From positions 5,332,001-5,396,000 of the forward strand of contig NZ_LR594662.1 in NCBI RefSeq assembly GCF_901827175.1: a stretch of DNA of 64,000 nt, read 5' to 3'. This document shows, in pieces, positions 13,406 through 21,181 of the stretch. Source of the stretch: Variovorax sp. RA8 (lineage in GTDB: Bacteria > Pseudomonadota > Gammaproteobacteria > Burkholderiales > Burkholderiaceae_C). The notes under the pieces were generated by a model. That model had not been told where the DNA came from and made no database searches. It saw only the letters and a list, made by a program, of their open reading frames with translations. A program made the position numbers and the translations under genes. Numbering within the stretch: the stretch's first letter is position 1; each line of letters opens with the position of its first letter.

Positions 13406-14058
13406 AGCTCGGCACTTTCGACGACGAAGCGCACACGGTCGCCCGGACGCAGCAGCGTGGGCTCGGCCGCGCGCGGATCGAAGAGCTCGAGGGGGGTGCG
13501 GCCGATCAGCTGCCAGCCGCCGGGCGAGACCAGCGGATAGATGCCGGTCTGCGCCCCGCCGATGCCGACCGAGCGGGCCGGCACCGCCACCCGGGGTTCC
13601 GCACGCCGTGGGGTCGCCAGTTCCGGCGGCAAGCCGCCCAGGAAGGCGAAGCCCGGCAGGAAGCCCAGCAGGTAGACCACGTAGTCGGCGTCGCTGTGGC
13701 GCCGCACCACCTCGGCCGGCGCCAGCCCGGTGTGCGCCGCCACATCGGCCAGGTCGGGGCCGGCCTCGCCGCCGTAGGCCACGGGGATGCGGATGTCGCG
13801 CCCTTCGATCGCCATGCCGGCCAGTTGCGGCCAGGCCGACAGCACCTGCATCTCCAGCTCGGCGGCGTCGACCTCTTCGGGATCGAAAAGAAGGCTCAGG
13901 TTGTTCATGCCCGGCAGCACCTCGTGCACGCCGCGCCATTGCAGGGCTTCGTTCGCCAGCGCCCAGATCTGTTGCTGCTGCGCCAGCGTTGCTGGCGCCG
14001 GCAGCTCGCACAGCAATGCCGCATCGCCCAGGGCGTGCAGACGCGGCCCGTGCGTCAT
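13402..14058 (-). CDS. pxpB: 5-oxoprolinase subunit B (KipI/AHS1 family)
   Basis: KipI-type subunit of 5-oxoprolinase, 218 residues. Recognisable parts are GDAALLCELP near the N terminus, the PGMNNLSLLFDP segment, YLLGFLPGFAFLGGLP, and the C-terminal SPGGWQLIGRTPLELFDP. The ATG at 14058 overlaps the coaD stop (ATGA), so it is translated in the same operon as coaD. This is an unusual but tight link between coenzyme A synthesis and 5-oxoproline salvage. Confidence 0.9.
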   Translation of the reverse strand: MTHGPRLHALGDAALLCELPAPATLAQQQQIWALANEALQWRGVHEVLPGMNNLSLLFDPEEVDAAELEMQVLSAWPQLAGMAIEGRDIRIPVAYGGEAGPDLADVAAHTGLAPAEVVRRHSDADYVVYLLGFLPGFAFLGGLPPELATPRRAEPRVAVPARSVGIGGAQTGIYPLVSPGGWQLIGRTPLELFDPRAAEPTLLRPGDRVRFVVESAEL

Positions 14059-14558
14059 TCGCGGCCCAGGCTGCGCACCTTGGCCATCAGGCTGTTCTGC
14101 ACGTTGGGGGAGACGAACTTGTCGACCTCGCCACCGAGCATCGCGATCTCGCGCACGAAGGTGCTGGAGATGAACTGGTACTTGTCGCTGGGCGTGAGGA
14201 ACACGGTCTCGACATCGGGCATGAGCGAGCGGTTCATGCCGGCGAGCTGGAATTCGTAGTCGAAGTCGGTCACGGCGCGCAGGCCGCGCACCATGGCCTT
14301 GCCGCCCCGCGCCACGACGAAATCGCGCAACAGGCCCGAAAAACTCTCCACCGAGACCTGGTCGCTGAAAGGCGCCACCGCATTGCGCGCCATGTCCATG
14401 CGCTCCTGCAGCGTGAACAACGCCTTCTTGTGATGGCCGGCGGCCACCGCGACGATGACCTTGGAGAACAGCTGGGTCGCCCGGCGCACCACGTCCTCGT
14501 GGCCGAGCGTGATGGGGTCGAAAGTGCCGGGGTACACCGCGATCACGTTGCTGGACAT
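14055..14558 (-). CDS. coaD: Phosphopantetheine adenylyltransferase
   Basis: Makes dephospho-CoA from 4'-phosphopantetheine and ATP, the penultimate step of coenzyme A synthesis. The 167 residues include the nucleotidyltransferase motif YPGTFDPITLGHEDVV, MVRGLRAVTDFDYEF and the ISSTFVRE motif. The N-terminal MSSNVIAVYPGTFDP fixes the start, with an AGGAGGAAGC ribosome site upstream. It follows rsmD by 44 bases, the usual rsmD-coaD pairing, and overlaps pxpB. Confidence 0.95.
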   Translation of the reverse strand: MSSNVIAVYPGTFDPITLGHEDVVRRATQLFSKVIVAVAAGHHKKALFTLQERMDMARNAVAPFSDQVSVESFSGLLRDFVVARGGKAMVRGLRAVTDFDYEFQLAGMNRSLMPDVETVFLTPSDKYQFISSTFVREIAMLGGEVDKFVSPNVQNSLMAKVRSLGRE

Positions 14559-14602
14559 GGTTGCTTCCTCCTGGTGCAGCCGACGCGGCCGATTCCGGCG
14601 GA

Positions 14603-15256
14603 TTATGCAGCGGTGTCAGACGCAAGTATCAAGAGATGTGCATGCACCGCGCCGGCCTTGAGGTATCGGAACACGCCGAGGCCGAAGGCTGCGAGCTCTT
14701 CGTCGGGCCATCGACGCGCCGCTTCGAGGTAGACCACGCCCTGGGGCCGCAATGCGCGCGCGGCGGCGCGCAGGGCTGGCGCGTAGAGCGCCGTGCTCTC
14801 GAAGGGCGGATCGAGGAACACCGCATGCAGACTGCCCGACGCGGCGCGCTCGAGTGCGGTGACGCCGTTGCCGCGCTCGATGCGGACGGCATCGGCTTCC
14901 AGCTTTGCTTTCAGCGCCTGGAATTGCGCGACCAGCGCTGCGTCCTGCTCGCACAGCAGCACGGAGGCCGCGCCGCGCGAGGCAGCCTCGAAGCCGAGCG
15001 CGCCGGTGCCTGCGAACGCATCGACGCAGTGCCAGTCCGGCAACTCGCCGCCGCTGGCCCCGGCGAGACTGGCGAGCCAATTGAAGAGCGTCTCGCGCAC
15101 GCGGTCGGGCGTGGGGCGCAGGCCGGGCTTGTCGGCCACGGCCAGGCGCGTGCGTTTCCATCGGCCACCGATGATGCGGACCTCGTTGCGGCGCGCATCG
15201 GCCGGCCTGGGGGTCGGCTTCACGGCACGGCTGCGGGCAGGTGTCCGTTTACTCAT
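14603..15256 (-). CDS. rsmD: 16S rRNA (guanine966-N2)-methyltransferase
   Basis: Methylates G966 of 16S rRNA. The 217 residues include VRIIGGRWKRTRLAV, LRPTPDRVRETLFNWL, the SAM-binding DAFAGTGALGFEAASRGA and the catalytic LDPPFE motif. I take the ATG at 15256 (MSKRTPARSR). It overlaps the stop codon of a 22-codon ORF: the ATG lies within GATGAGTAA. No separate strong ribosome site is seen, so translation may depend on ribosomes finishing that small ORF. Confidence 0.92.
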   Translation of the reverse strand: MSKRTPARSRAVKPTPRPADARRNEVRIIGGRWKRTRLAVADKPGLRPTPDRVRETLFNWLASLAGASGGELPDWHCVDAFAGTGALGFEAASRGAASVLLCEQDAALVAQFQALKAKLEADAVRIERGNGVTALERAASGSLHAVFLDPPFESTALYAPALRAAARALRPQGVVYLEAARRWPDEELAAFGLGVFRYLKAGAVHAHLLILASDTAA

Positions 15257-15317
15257 CGTCGTCGACGCACTGCATCTCGGCTCCGTGGATCTCGCAGTCC
15301 ACCACATCCTTTGCCAT
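15249..15317 (-). CDS. 22-residue leader ORF resembling the N terminus of AIM24-family proteins
   Basis: A very short ORF, MAKDVVDCEIHGAEMQ followed by CVDDDE, preceded by a strong GAGGAGCGACAAA ribosome site. Its stop TAA overlaps the rsmD start. The VVDCEIHGAEMQ stretch resembles the beginning of AIM24/TIGR00266 proteins (typically EIHGSEMQFVE), which run to more than 200 residues. It may be a truncated remnant kept as a translational leader for rsmD, or a genuine micropeptide. The similarity is from memory and short, so it is suggestive only. Confidence 0.5.
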   Translation of the reverse strand: MAKDVVDCEIHGAEMQCVDDDE

Positions 15318-15376
15318 TTTGTCGCTCCTCGTTGCGCTGTGAGGCGAGGATGGTAGCCAAGCGGCGTGCGGCGCCT

Positions 15377-16726
15377 TCAAGGCCTTCCGCCGACCACCAC
15401 CGTGACCATGCGATCGGGCTGCAGCTTGCGCGCGAAGGCGGCCTTGACATCGGCCGCGGTGACCGCGTTCATGCGCGCGGTCCAGGTCTCGAGGTAGTCG
15501 AGCGGCAGGTCGTTCCACGCGATATTGGACACGTTGCCGAGCAGCTTGCGGTTGCTGTCGAGCAGCAGCGGGAAGCCGCCGATCAGGTTGTCCTTGGCGG
15601 CCTTGAGCTCGGCCGCGGTCGGCCCCTCCGCGACGAACCTGGCGAGCACCTCGCGTGAGACCTTCACCGCGTCGGCCGCCTGGTCGGGCCGGGTCTGGAA
15701 GCCGATGCGGAACGAGCCCGCGTGCAGGCCCGGCGAGAAGGTGCTGTAGACGCTGTAGGCCAGGCCGCGCTTCTCGCGCACTTCCTCGGTCAGGCGCGAG
15801 ACGAAGCCGCCGCCGCCGAGGATGTAGTTGCCGACGGTGAGCGCGAAATGGTCGGGGTCGCGGCGTGCGTAGCCCGGCTGGCCGATCCAGACATGGGCCT
15901 GGGCCGAGTCGAAAGGCAGGCGCACGTCCTTGGCGGCAGCCAGCGGCGCCACTTCTGCAACGGGGGGCAGCGCGGCGCAGCCGCCAGCCGGCGCTGGCAG
16001 GCGCGACAACAGCGTGTTCGCGATCGTCTCCGCCTGCGCGCGCGTGACCGCGCCGACGATGCTGAGCTTGGCGCGGCAGGGCTGGATCAGTTGCTCGTAG
16101 CGCTGGCGCATCGCAGCCGTGTCGATGCGCGCCAGCGTGGCCTCGGTCGTGTCCAGTCCGTAGGGGTGGTCGCCGTACACGTTCTGCGAGAAGGTGCGCG
16201 CCGCCAGGGTCGCGGGCTTGGTGTTGGCTTCGCGGATCGAGGCGTTGAGGCGCTCGCGCTCGCGCTGCCAAACGTCTTCGGGAAAGGCCGGCTCGCCGAT
16301 CTCGCGCGCCGCGAGATGCACCGCCTTTTGCAGCAGGGCCGGCTCGGACAGCGTGCGCAACGAGAAGCTCATGCGGTCGGAGCCGGCGCTGGCATCGAAG
16401 TCGGCGCCCAGATCGGCCCAGGCCTCGCCCAGCGCATTCTGATCCATGGCGGGATCGCTGCCATTGGCCCGGATTCCTTTCTCGACCATGCCGGCAGTCA
16501 CGCCGGCCAGCCCGGACTGCGCCGGCGGGTCGCGCCGACTGCCGGCGTCGAAATCGATCTGCACGTCGACGATGGGCAGGGCGTCGGTGGCAGCGAGGTA
16601 GACCTTGGCGCCGCTGGGCAATGTCCAGTGCTCGATGGGCACGGCCGCATGCGCTGCAGCGCCGGCCAGCGCCAGTGCCAGGTAGGCCAGGCACCGCAGG
16701 GTTCGGATGTTCTTGAAGCTCGACAT
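15377..16726 (-). CDS. M16 family peptidase homologue, non-catalytic partner type
   Basis: 449-residue exported protein with signal-peptide-like start (LRCLAYLALALAGAAAHA). It has the M16 fold, with SGAKVYLAATDALPIVDVQ at the N domain and a second half beginning near KDVRLPFDSAQAHVWIGQP. Where active M16 enzymes have HxxEH, this one reads SGLAGVTAGMVEKG, so the zinc site is missing. It is the usual partner of the active subunit encoded 20 bases upstream. Together they likely form a periplasmic heterodimer, like other paired bacterial M16 peptidases. Confidence 0.85.
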   Translation of the reverse strand: MSSFKNIRTLRCLAYLALALAGAAAHAAVPIEHWTLPSGAKVYLAATDALPIVDVQIDFDAGSRRDPPAQSGLAGVTAGMVEKGIRANGSDPAMDQNALGEAWADLGADFDASAGSDRMSFSLRTLSEPALLQKAVHLAAREIGEPAFPEDVWQRERERLNASIREANTKPATLAARTFSQNVYGDHPYGLDTTEATLARIDTAAMRQRYEQLIQPCRAKLSIVGAVTRAQAETIANTLLSRLPAPAGGCAALPPVAEVAPLAAAKDVRLPFDSAQAHVWIGQPGYARRDPDHFALTVGNYILGGGGFVSRLTEEVREKRGLAYSVYSTFSPGLHAGSFRIGFQTRPDQAADAVKVSREVLARFVAEGPTAAELKAAKDNLIGGFPLLLDSNRKLLGNVSNIAWNDLPLDYLETWTARMNAVTAADVKAAFARKLQPDRMVTVVVGGRP

Positions 16727-16746
16727 GGTGGGGCCGCTCCGGGTCT

Positions 16747-18210
16747 TCAACGCAGGTCGCCCGCCGGCGCCGCGAAGCCGCGCGCGCGGCGTTGGGGATC
16801 GGGCGGCAGCGGCCGCAGGGTGGCAGCCGTCAGCTGGTCGTCGCCGAAGTACTTGGCGGCGACCGCCTGCACCTCTTCGGCGGTCACCTTCTGCAGGCGC
16901 GCGATGATGCGCGCGCTGGCATCGAGCGGCAGGCCCTGGACCCAGTGGCTGCCGAGCTCGCGCGCCTGCGCCATGACGGAGTCGAGCTTGTAGGTTTCGC
17001 TGGCCGTCCACTGGGTCTTGACGCGCGCCAGCTCGGCCGCGCCGATGCCCTCGCGGGCGATCTTCGCCACCTGCTCGCGCAGCGCGGCCTCGACCGCTTC
17101 AGGCGTCTTGTCGGCGGCGGGCACGCCGTCGAGCACGAAGATCTGCGGGCCGCGGCCGACGAAGCCCGCGTACGCGCCGGCGGAGTCGGCCACGCGGCCC
17201 GGGCCCTGCGTGAGCGCGCGGTCGAGCCGCGCGCCGGGATAGCCGTCGAGCACGGCGGACAGCACCGTCAGTGCATAGGCATCGCTCGCGCCATCGAACT
17301 GGTCGGTGGCCGGGATCTGGGGCGCGCGGAAAGCGAGCGACACGTAGGCCTGCTCGGCCGGTGCCTTGAACTCGAGGCGCCGGATGCCGCGCTGCGGCGG
17401 CTCGATGCGCGGCTTGCGCTCGGGCATCGCGCGAGCGGGGATACGGCCGTAGTACTTCTCGGCCAGGGCGCGCACCCGCTCCACATCGACGTCGCCCACC
17501 ACCACGACCGCCGCATTGGCGGGCACGTACCAGCGCTCGAAGAAGGCACGCGCGTCGGCCGGCGTCATGGCGTCGAGGTCGCTCATCCAGCCGACAACGG
17601 GACGTCGGTAGGGCGAGGCCGTGAAGATGACGGCGTTCTGCTGCTCGCCGAGCAGGGCGCGCAGCTGGTCGTCGGTGCGCAGGCGGCGCTCTTCCTTGAC
17701 GACCTCGATCTCGCGCTTGAATTCTTCATCCGCCCACTGGTTGTTGGCGAAGCGGTCGGACTCGAGGGCCATCACCTGCTCCAGCTTGTCGGCCGGGATC
17801 TGCTGGTAGTAGCCGGTGTAGTCGCGCGTGGTGAAGGCGTTCTCGCGGCCGCCCAGCGCGGCGACCCGGCGCGAGAACTCGCCGGGCTTGAGCGTCCTGG
17901 TGCCCTTGAACATCATGTGCTCGAGCACATGCGCCACGCCCGAGGTGCCGTCGACCTCGTCGAAGGAACCGACCCGCAACCAGAGCATCTGGACCGCCGT
18001 CGGCGCGCGCCGGTCGGGCTTGACGATCAGGGTCATGCCATTGGCGAGGGTGAACTGGCGGGCCTGGACCGGCTGGGTGGCCGAGGCAACGGCGGCAGCG
18101 GGGGCGTCCGGCGGGGATGTCTGCGCCAAGGCGGCCCCGGCCCAGGGCGCCATCAGCACCGAGGCCAGCACCGCACCAGACGCAGCGCGGCGTGGCGAGG
18201 GGTGTTTCAT
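16747..18210 (-). CDS. M16 family zinc metallopeptidase, active subunit
   Basis: 487-residue periplasmic insulinase-type peptidase. A signal peptide covers about residues 1-29 (ending GAALAQ). The inverted zinc motif is HVLEH at residues 94-98, with the distal glutamate in the EIEVVKEERR region. The typical GRENAFTTRDYTGYYQ and YVPANAAVVVVGDVD follow. It is the first gene of a two-gene operon with the inactive homologue and is divergent from ftsY across only 29 bases. This M16-ftsY divergence, with rsmD and coaD downstream, is a common order in Burkholderiales. Confidence 0.9.
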   Translation of the reverse strand: MKHPSPRRAASGAVLASVLMAPWAGAALAQTSPPDAPAAAVASATQPVQARQFTLANGMTLIVKPDRRAPTAVQMLWLRVGSFDEVDGTSGVAHVLEHMMFKGTRTLKPGEFSRRVAALGGRENAFTTRDYTGYYQQIPADKLEQVMALESDRFANNQWADEEFKREIEVVKEERRLRTDDQLRALLGEQQNAVIFTASPYRRPVVGWMSDLDAMTPADARAFFERWYVPANAAVVVVGDVDVERVRALAEKYYGRIPARAMPERKPRIEPPQRGIRRLEFKAPAEQAYVSLAFRAPQIPATDQFDGASDAYALTVLSAVLDGYPGARLDRALTQGPGRVADSAGAYAGFVGRGPQIFVLDGVPAADKTPEAVEAALREQVAKIAREGIGAAELARVKTQWTASETYKLDSVMAQARELGSHWVQGLPLDASARIIARLQKVTAEEVQAVAAKYFGDDQLTAATLRPLPPDPQRRARGFAAPAGDLR

Positions 18211-18239
18211 AGAATGGGTCGGATTGTAAAAACGCCCCG
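18205..18239. promoter_or_regulatory. Compact divergent promoter region, M16 peptidase / ftsY
   Basis: Only 29 bases separate two divergent starts. A TAGAAT (18210-18215, plus strand, overlapping the peptidase ATG) and a TACAAT (minus strand, about 18224-18229) look like -10 boxes for ftsY and the peptidase. No convincing -35 boxes are seen, so this is a weak call. Confidence 0.3.
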
Positions 18240-19475
18240 ATGTTCAGTTTCTTCAAGAAAAAGCCGGCCCCCGACAGCTCTGCGCCGGCGCCTGCGCCTG
18301 TCGAGACGCCGGCCGAGCCGCCGGCGCCCGCCAGGTCCGTGTTCTCGCCGTCCAGCTGGTTCGGCACCAAGCCCGTCGAGCCGCCACCCGCGGTGGCCCC
18401 TCCCCCCGCTGCGCCTGCTGCCCCTGCAGCGCCCGCACCTTCGCCCAGTGCCGAGGCGCCCGCGCCGGTGCCGGTGCCGGTGCCGGTGCCGGTGCCGGTG
18501 CCGGTGCCGGTGCCTGTGCCTGTGCCTGTGCCGGTGCCGGTGCCCGCGGTGGTGCCCGCGGAAGCCGCGCCTCCGGAGCGCAGCGGCTGGCTCGGGAAGC
18601 TCAGGACGGGTTTGCGCAAGACCGGCAACAGCATCACCGCCGCCTTCGTCAACGCCCAGATCGACGACGCCCTCTACGAGGAACTCGAAGAAGCCCTGCT
18701 GATGGCCGACACGGGCGTGAAGGCCACGGAATACCTGCTGGACGACCTGCGCCGGCGCGTGCGCAGCAACATGGCGACCGAAGCCTCGCAGGTCAAGCTC
18801 CTGCTGGCCGACGCCATTGCGGACCTGCTGCGCCCGCTCGAGAAGGAACTGGTGATCGGCGAGCACACGCCCACCGTGATCATGGTGGCGGGCGTCAACG
18901 GCGCGGGCAAGACCACCTCGATCGGCAAGCTCACGAAGCACCTTTCCAACGAGGGCGCTTCGGTGCTACTGGCGGCGGCCGACACCTTCCGCGCTGCGGC
19001 GCGCGAGCAGCTGCTGGTCTGGGCCGACCGCAACACGGTCGAGATCGTGAGCCAGGAGGGCGGCGATCCGGCCGCCGTGAGCTTCGACGCGGTCAATGCC
19101 GGCAAGGCGCGCGGCAAGGACGTGGTGCTGGTCGACACCGCCGGCCGGCTGCCGACCCAGCTGCACCTGATGGACGAGCTCAAGAAGATCAAGCGCGTGG
19201 TGGCCCGGGCCGACGCCACGGCGCCGCACGAGGTGCTGCTCGTGATCGACGGCAACACCGGGCAGAACGCCCTGGCCCAGGTCCGGGCCTTCGACGAAGC
19301 GCTGGGCCTGACGGGCCTGGTCATCACCAAGCTGGACGGCACTGCCAAGGGCGGCGTGCTGTGCGCGATCGCGCGCGAGCGGCCGATCCCGGTGTATTTC
19401 ATCGGGGTGGGCGAGAAGCTGGAAGACCTGGAGACCTTCAAGGCCCGGGAGTTCGCGCAGGCCCTGGTGGGATAG
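18240..19475 (+). CDS. ftsY: Signal recognition particle receptor FtsY
   Basis: GTPase that docks SRP-ribosome complexes at the inner membrane for co-translational insertion. It has 411 residues. The N-terminal acidic/membrane-targeting region is replaced here by a Pro/Ala/Val-rich linker (about residues 15-115) that includes 13 Val-Pro pairs. The NG domain follows with GVNGAGKTTSIGKL (G1), DTFRAAAREQL, DTAGRLPTQ and TKLDGTAKGG. It starts MFSFFKKK, a short basic anchor. The DUF962 gene follows 61 bases downstream. Confidence 0.95.
   Translation: MFSFFKKKPAPDSSAPAPAPVETPAEPPAPARSVFSPSSWFGTKPVEPPPAVAPPPAAPAAPAAPAPSPSAEAPAPVPVPVPVPVPVPVPVPVPVPVPVPVPAVVPAEAAPPERSGWLGKLRTGLRKTGNSITAAFVNAQIDDALYEELEEALLMADTGVKATEYLLDDLRRRVRSNMATEASQVKLLLADAIADLLRPLEKELVIGEHTPTVIMVAGVNGAGKTTSIGKLTKHLSNEGASVLLAAADTFRAAAREQLLVWADRNTVEIVSQEGGDPAAVSFDAVNAGKARGKDVVLVDTAGRLPTQLHLMDELKKIKRVVARADATAPHEVLLVIDGNTGQNALAQVRAFDEALGLTGLVITKLDGTAKGGVLCAIARERPIPVYFIGVGEKLEDLETFKAREFAQALVG
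18465..18542 (+). repeat. In-frame hexanucleotide repeat in ftsY (13 units)
   Basis: Thirteen tandem hexamers: eight CCGGTG, three CCTGTG and two CCGGTG. Each encodes Pro-Val, giving a stiff PV-rod in the FtsY linker. Because the unit is 6 bases, slippage changes linker length without breaking the frame. Confidence 0.95.
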
Positions 19476-19536
19476 CCCGGGTGGTGGCGCTTCTGGCATC
19501 ATGCTCAGGGGCCGCAGAGCCCGCCAGGAGACCGCC

Positions 19537-19998
19537 ATGCACAGCGCTGCCACGCCCCTGCCGGGCACGGACCGCAAGGTCGACCGCCTGCTCGCCCACT
19601 ACGGCGAGAGCCACCAGAACCCGACGAACGAGGCGATCCACATGATCGCCATCCCGGCGATCATGCTGAGCATCGTCGGGCTGCTGTACGCCCTGCATCC
19701 GTGGGTGGCCTACGCCTTCGTGGCCGCCAGCGCGGTCTACTACCTGTTGCTGCGCTCCGCGAGCTTCGTGATCGCGATGGTCATCTGCATCGCGCTGGCG
19801 CTGGCCGCGGTGCATGCGATGGGGGACCTTGTGCTCCCGATTTCCGCCGCCATATTCGTCGTGGCCTGGATCTTCCAGTTCATCGGGCACAAGATCGAGG
19901 GCAAGAAGCCCTCCTTCTTCGAAGATATCCAGTACCTGTGGGTCGGCCCGCTGTTCGTGCTGTCCAGGCTCTTCCTGCGCCTGGGCGTCCGCTGGTAA
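19537..19998 (+). CDS. DUF962 (Mpo1/YGL010w-like) membrane protein
   Basis: 153-residue protein with the conserved N-terminal HYGESHQNPTNEAIHMIAIP motif (His-rich, before the first helix), then about four membrane helices and a GHKIEGKKPSFFED loop with a further His. The family includes yeast Mpo1, a membrane dioxygenase of fatty-acid alpha-oxidation. The bacterial role is not established. The ATG at 19537 follows CCAGGAGACCGCC. It stands between ftsY and rpoH without obvious functional link. Confidence 0.8.
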   Translation: MHSAATPLPGTDRKVDRLLAHYGESHQNPTNEAIHMIAIPAIMLSIVGLLYALHPWVAYAFVAASAVYYLLLRSASFVIAMVICIALALAAVHAMGDLVLPISAAIFVVAWIFQFIGHKIEGKKPSFFEDIQYLWVGPLFVLSRLFLRLGVRW

Positions 19999-20105
19999 CA
20001 GTTGATTTCCGGGGCGTCGAGAGGGCGCCGTCCTATTCACAAGGCTCGGCAGAGGGATAGGTTGTGCCTATCCACCCCATTGAAACCCTCGGGGGAACCC
20101 TTGGC

Positions 20106-20132
20106 TTAGCACTCCATCCAACCGAGTGCTAA
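20106..20132. promoter_or_regulatory. CIRCE operator (HrcA site) in front of rpoH
   Basis: Perfect inverted repeat TTAGCACTC - 9 bases - GAGTGCTAA, identical to the consensus CIRCE element bound by the heat-shock repressor HrcA. A likely -10 box TAATAT (20130-20135) overlaps its right arm and a TTAGCA at 20106-20111 could act as -35 with an 18-base spacer. HrcA binding should therefore block the promoter. The rpoH start codon is 28 bases downstream. Confidence 0.93.
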
Positions 20133-20160
20133 TATGTCCCTGAACGAAGGAGTTTGCCCA

Positions 20161-21096
20161 ATGACAGCAATGTCCGGAGCCCCCGCCAACCAGCTCGCCG
20201 TCGCCAATCCCTGGTCGATGGTGCCTTCGCTGGGTAACCTGGACGCCTATATTTCCGCGGCCAATCGCCTCCCCCTGCTGACGCAGGAGGAAGAGCAGCG
20301 CTACGCGCGCCAGCTGCGGGACCACAATGACCTGGAAGCCGCCGGTGCCCTGGTGCTTTCGCACCTGCGCCTGGTGATCTCGATTTCCCGCCAGTACCTG
20401 GGGTACGGGCTGCCGCACGGCGACCTGATCCAGGAAGGCAATGTCGGCCTGATGAAGGCGGTCAAGCGCTTCGACCCCGACCAGGGCGTGCGCCTGGTCA
20501 GCTATGCCATGCACTGGATCAAGGCCGAGATCCACGAGTACATCCTGAAGAACTGGCGCATGGTCAAGGTCGCGACGACCAAGGCCCAGCGCAAGCTGTT
20601 CTTCAACCTGCGCTCGATGAAGCAGGGCTTCAAGGCCGGCTCGGCCGACGGCGACACCCACCGCGACACGCTGAGCGCGGACGAGGTTTCCCAGATGGCG
20701 AGCCGCCTGAACGTCAAGCGCGAGGAAGTGCTCGAGATGGAAACCCGCATGTCGGGCGGCGACGTGCTGCTCGACCCCAGCCCCTCGGATGACGGCGAGG
20801 ACGGTTTCGGCCCCATCGCCTACCTTGCGGACGCCTCGCAGGAGCCCACGGCCCAGATCGAATCACGTCAACGCGACCGGCTATCGACCGACGGGATCTC
20901 GACAGCCCTGGCGACGCTGGACGATCGCAGCCGCCGCATCGTGGAAGAGCGCTGGCTCAAGGTCAACGACGATGGCTCGGGCGGAATGACCCTGCATGAC
21001 CTGGCCGCGGTATATGGGGTGAGTGCCGAGCGCATCCGCCAGATCGAATCGGCGGCCATGAAGAAGATGAAGAAGGCGCTGGCGGAATTCGCCTGA
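20161..21096 (+). CDS. rpoH: RNA polymerase sigma factor RpoH (sigma-32)
   Basis: Heat-shock sigma factor, 311 residues. Region 2 contains DLIQEGNVGLMKAVKRFDPD and YAMHWIKAEIHEYILKNW. The RpoH-specific box QRKLFFNLR follows, and region 4 ends AVYGVSAERIRQIESAAMKKM. The ATG at 20161 is preferred because GAAGGAG lies 8 bases upstream. An earlier in-frame ATG at 20134 directly abuts the CIRCE operator and falls near the predicted transcription start. Control by HrcA is indicated by the operator. Confidence 0.94.
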   Translation: MTAMSGAPANQLAVANPWSMVPSLGNLDAYISAANRLPLLTQEEEQRYARQLRDHNDLEAAGALVLSHLRLVISISRQYLGYGLPHGDLIQEGNVGLMKAVKRFDPDQGVRLVSYAMHWIKAEIHEYILKNWRMVKVATTKAQRKLFFNLRSMKQGFKAGSADGDTHRDTLSADEVSQMASRLNVKREEVLEMETRMSGGDVLLDPSPSDDGEDGFGPIAYLADASQEPTAQIESRQRDRLSTDGISTALATLDDRSRRIVEERWLKVNDDGSGGMTLHDLAAVYGVSAERIRQIESAAMKKMKKALAEFA

Positions 21097-21106
21097 GCAT
21101 CCATCG

Positions 21107-21132
21107 AAGCCCGGCACCGCCCGGGCTTTTTT
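21107..21132 (+). terminator. Rho-independent terminator of rpoH
   Basis: Stem AAGCCCGG / CCGGGCTT with a short loop (CACCGC), followed by a run of T. It lies 11 bases after the rpoH stop and before the convergent sco gene. Confidence 0.88.
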
Positions 21133-21181
21133 GTGGCCTGACCGACCCAACGCTTGGCCGACGCGGCAGCGCGCCTGCGCC

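Noticed and set aside
18465..18542. CRISPR-like tandem repeat
   Set aside because: Units are only 6 bases with no spacers and are read in frame in ftsY, so this is a microsatellite-type coding repeat.
20134..20160. Upstream ATG for rpoH at 20134
   Set aside because: It abuts the CIRCE operator and lies before or at the predicted transcription start. ATG 20161 has a proper GAAGGAG site.
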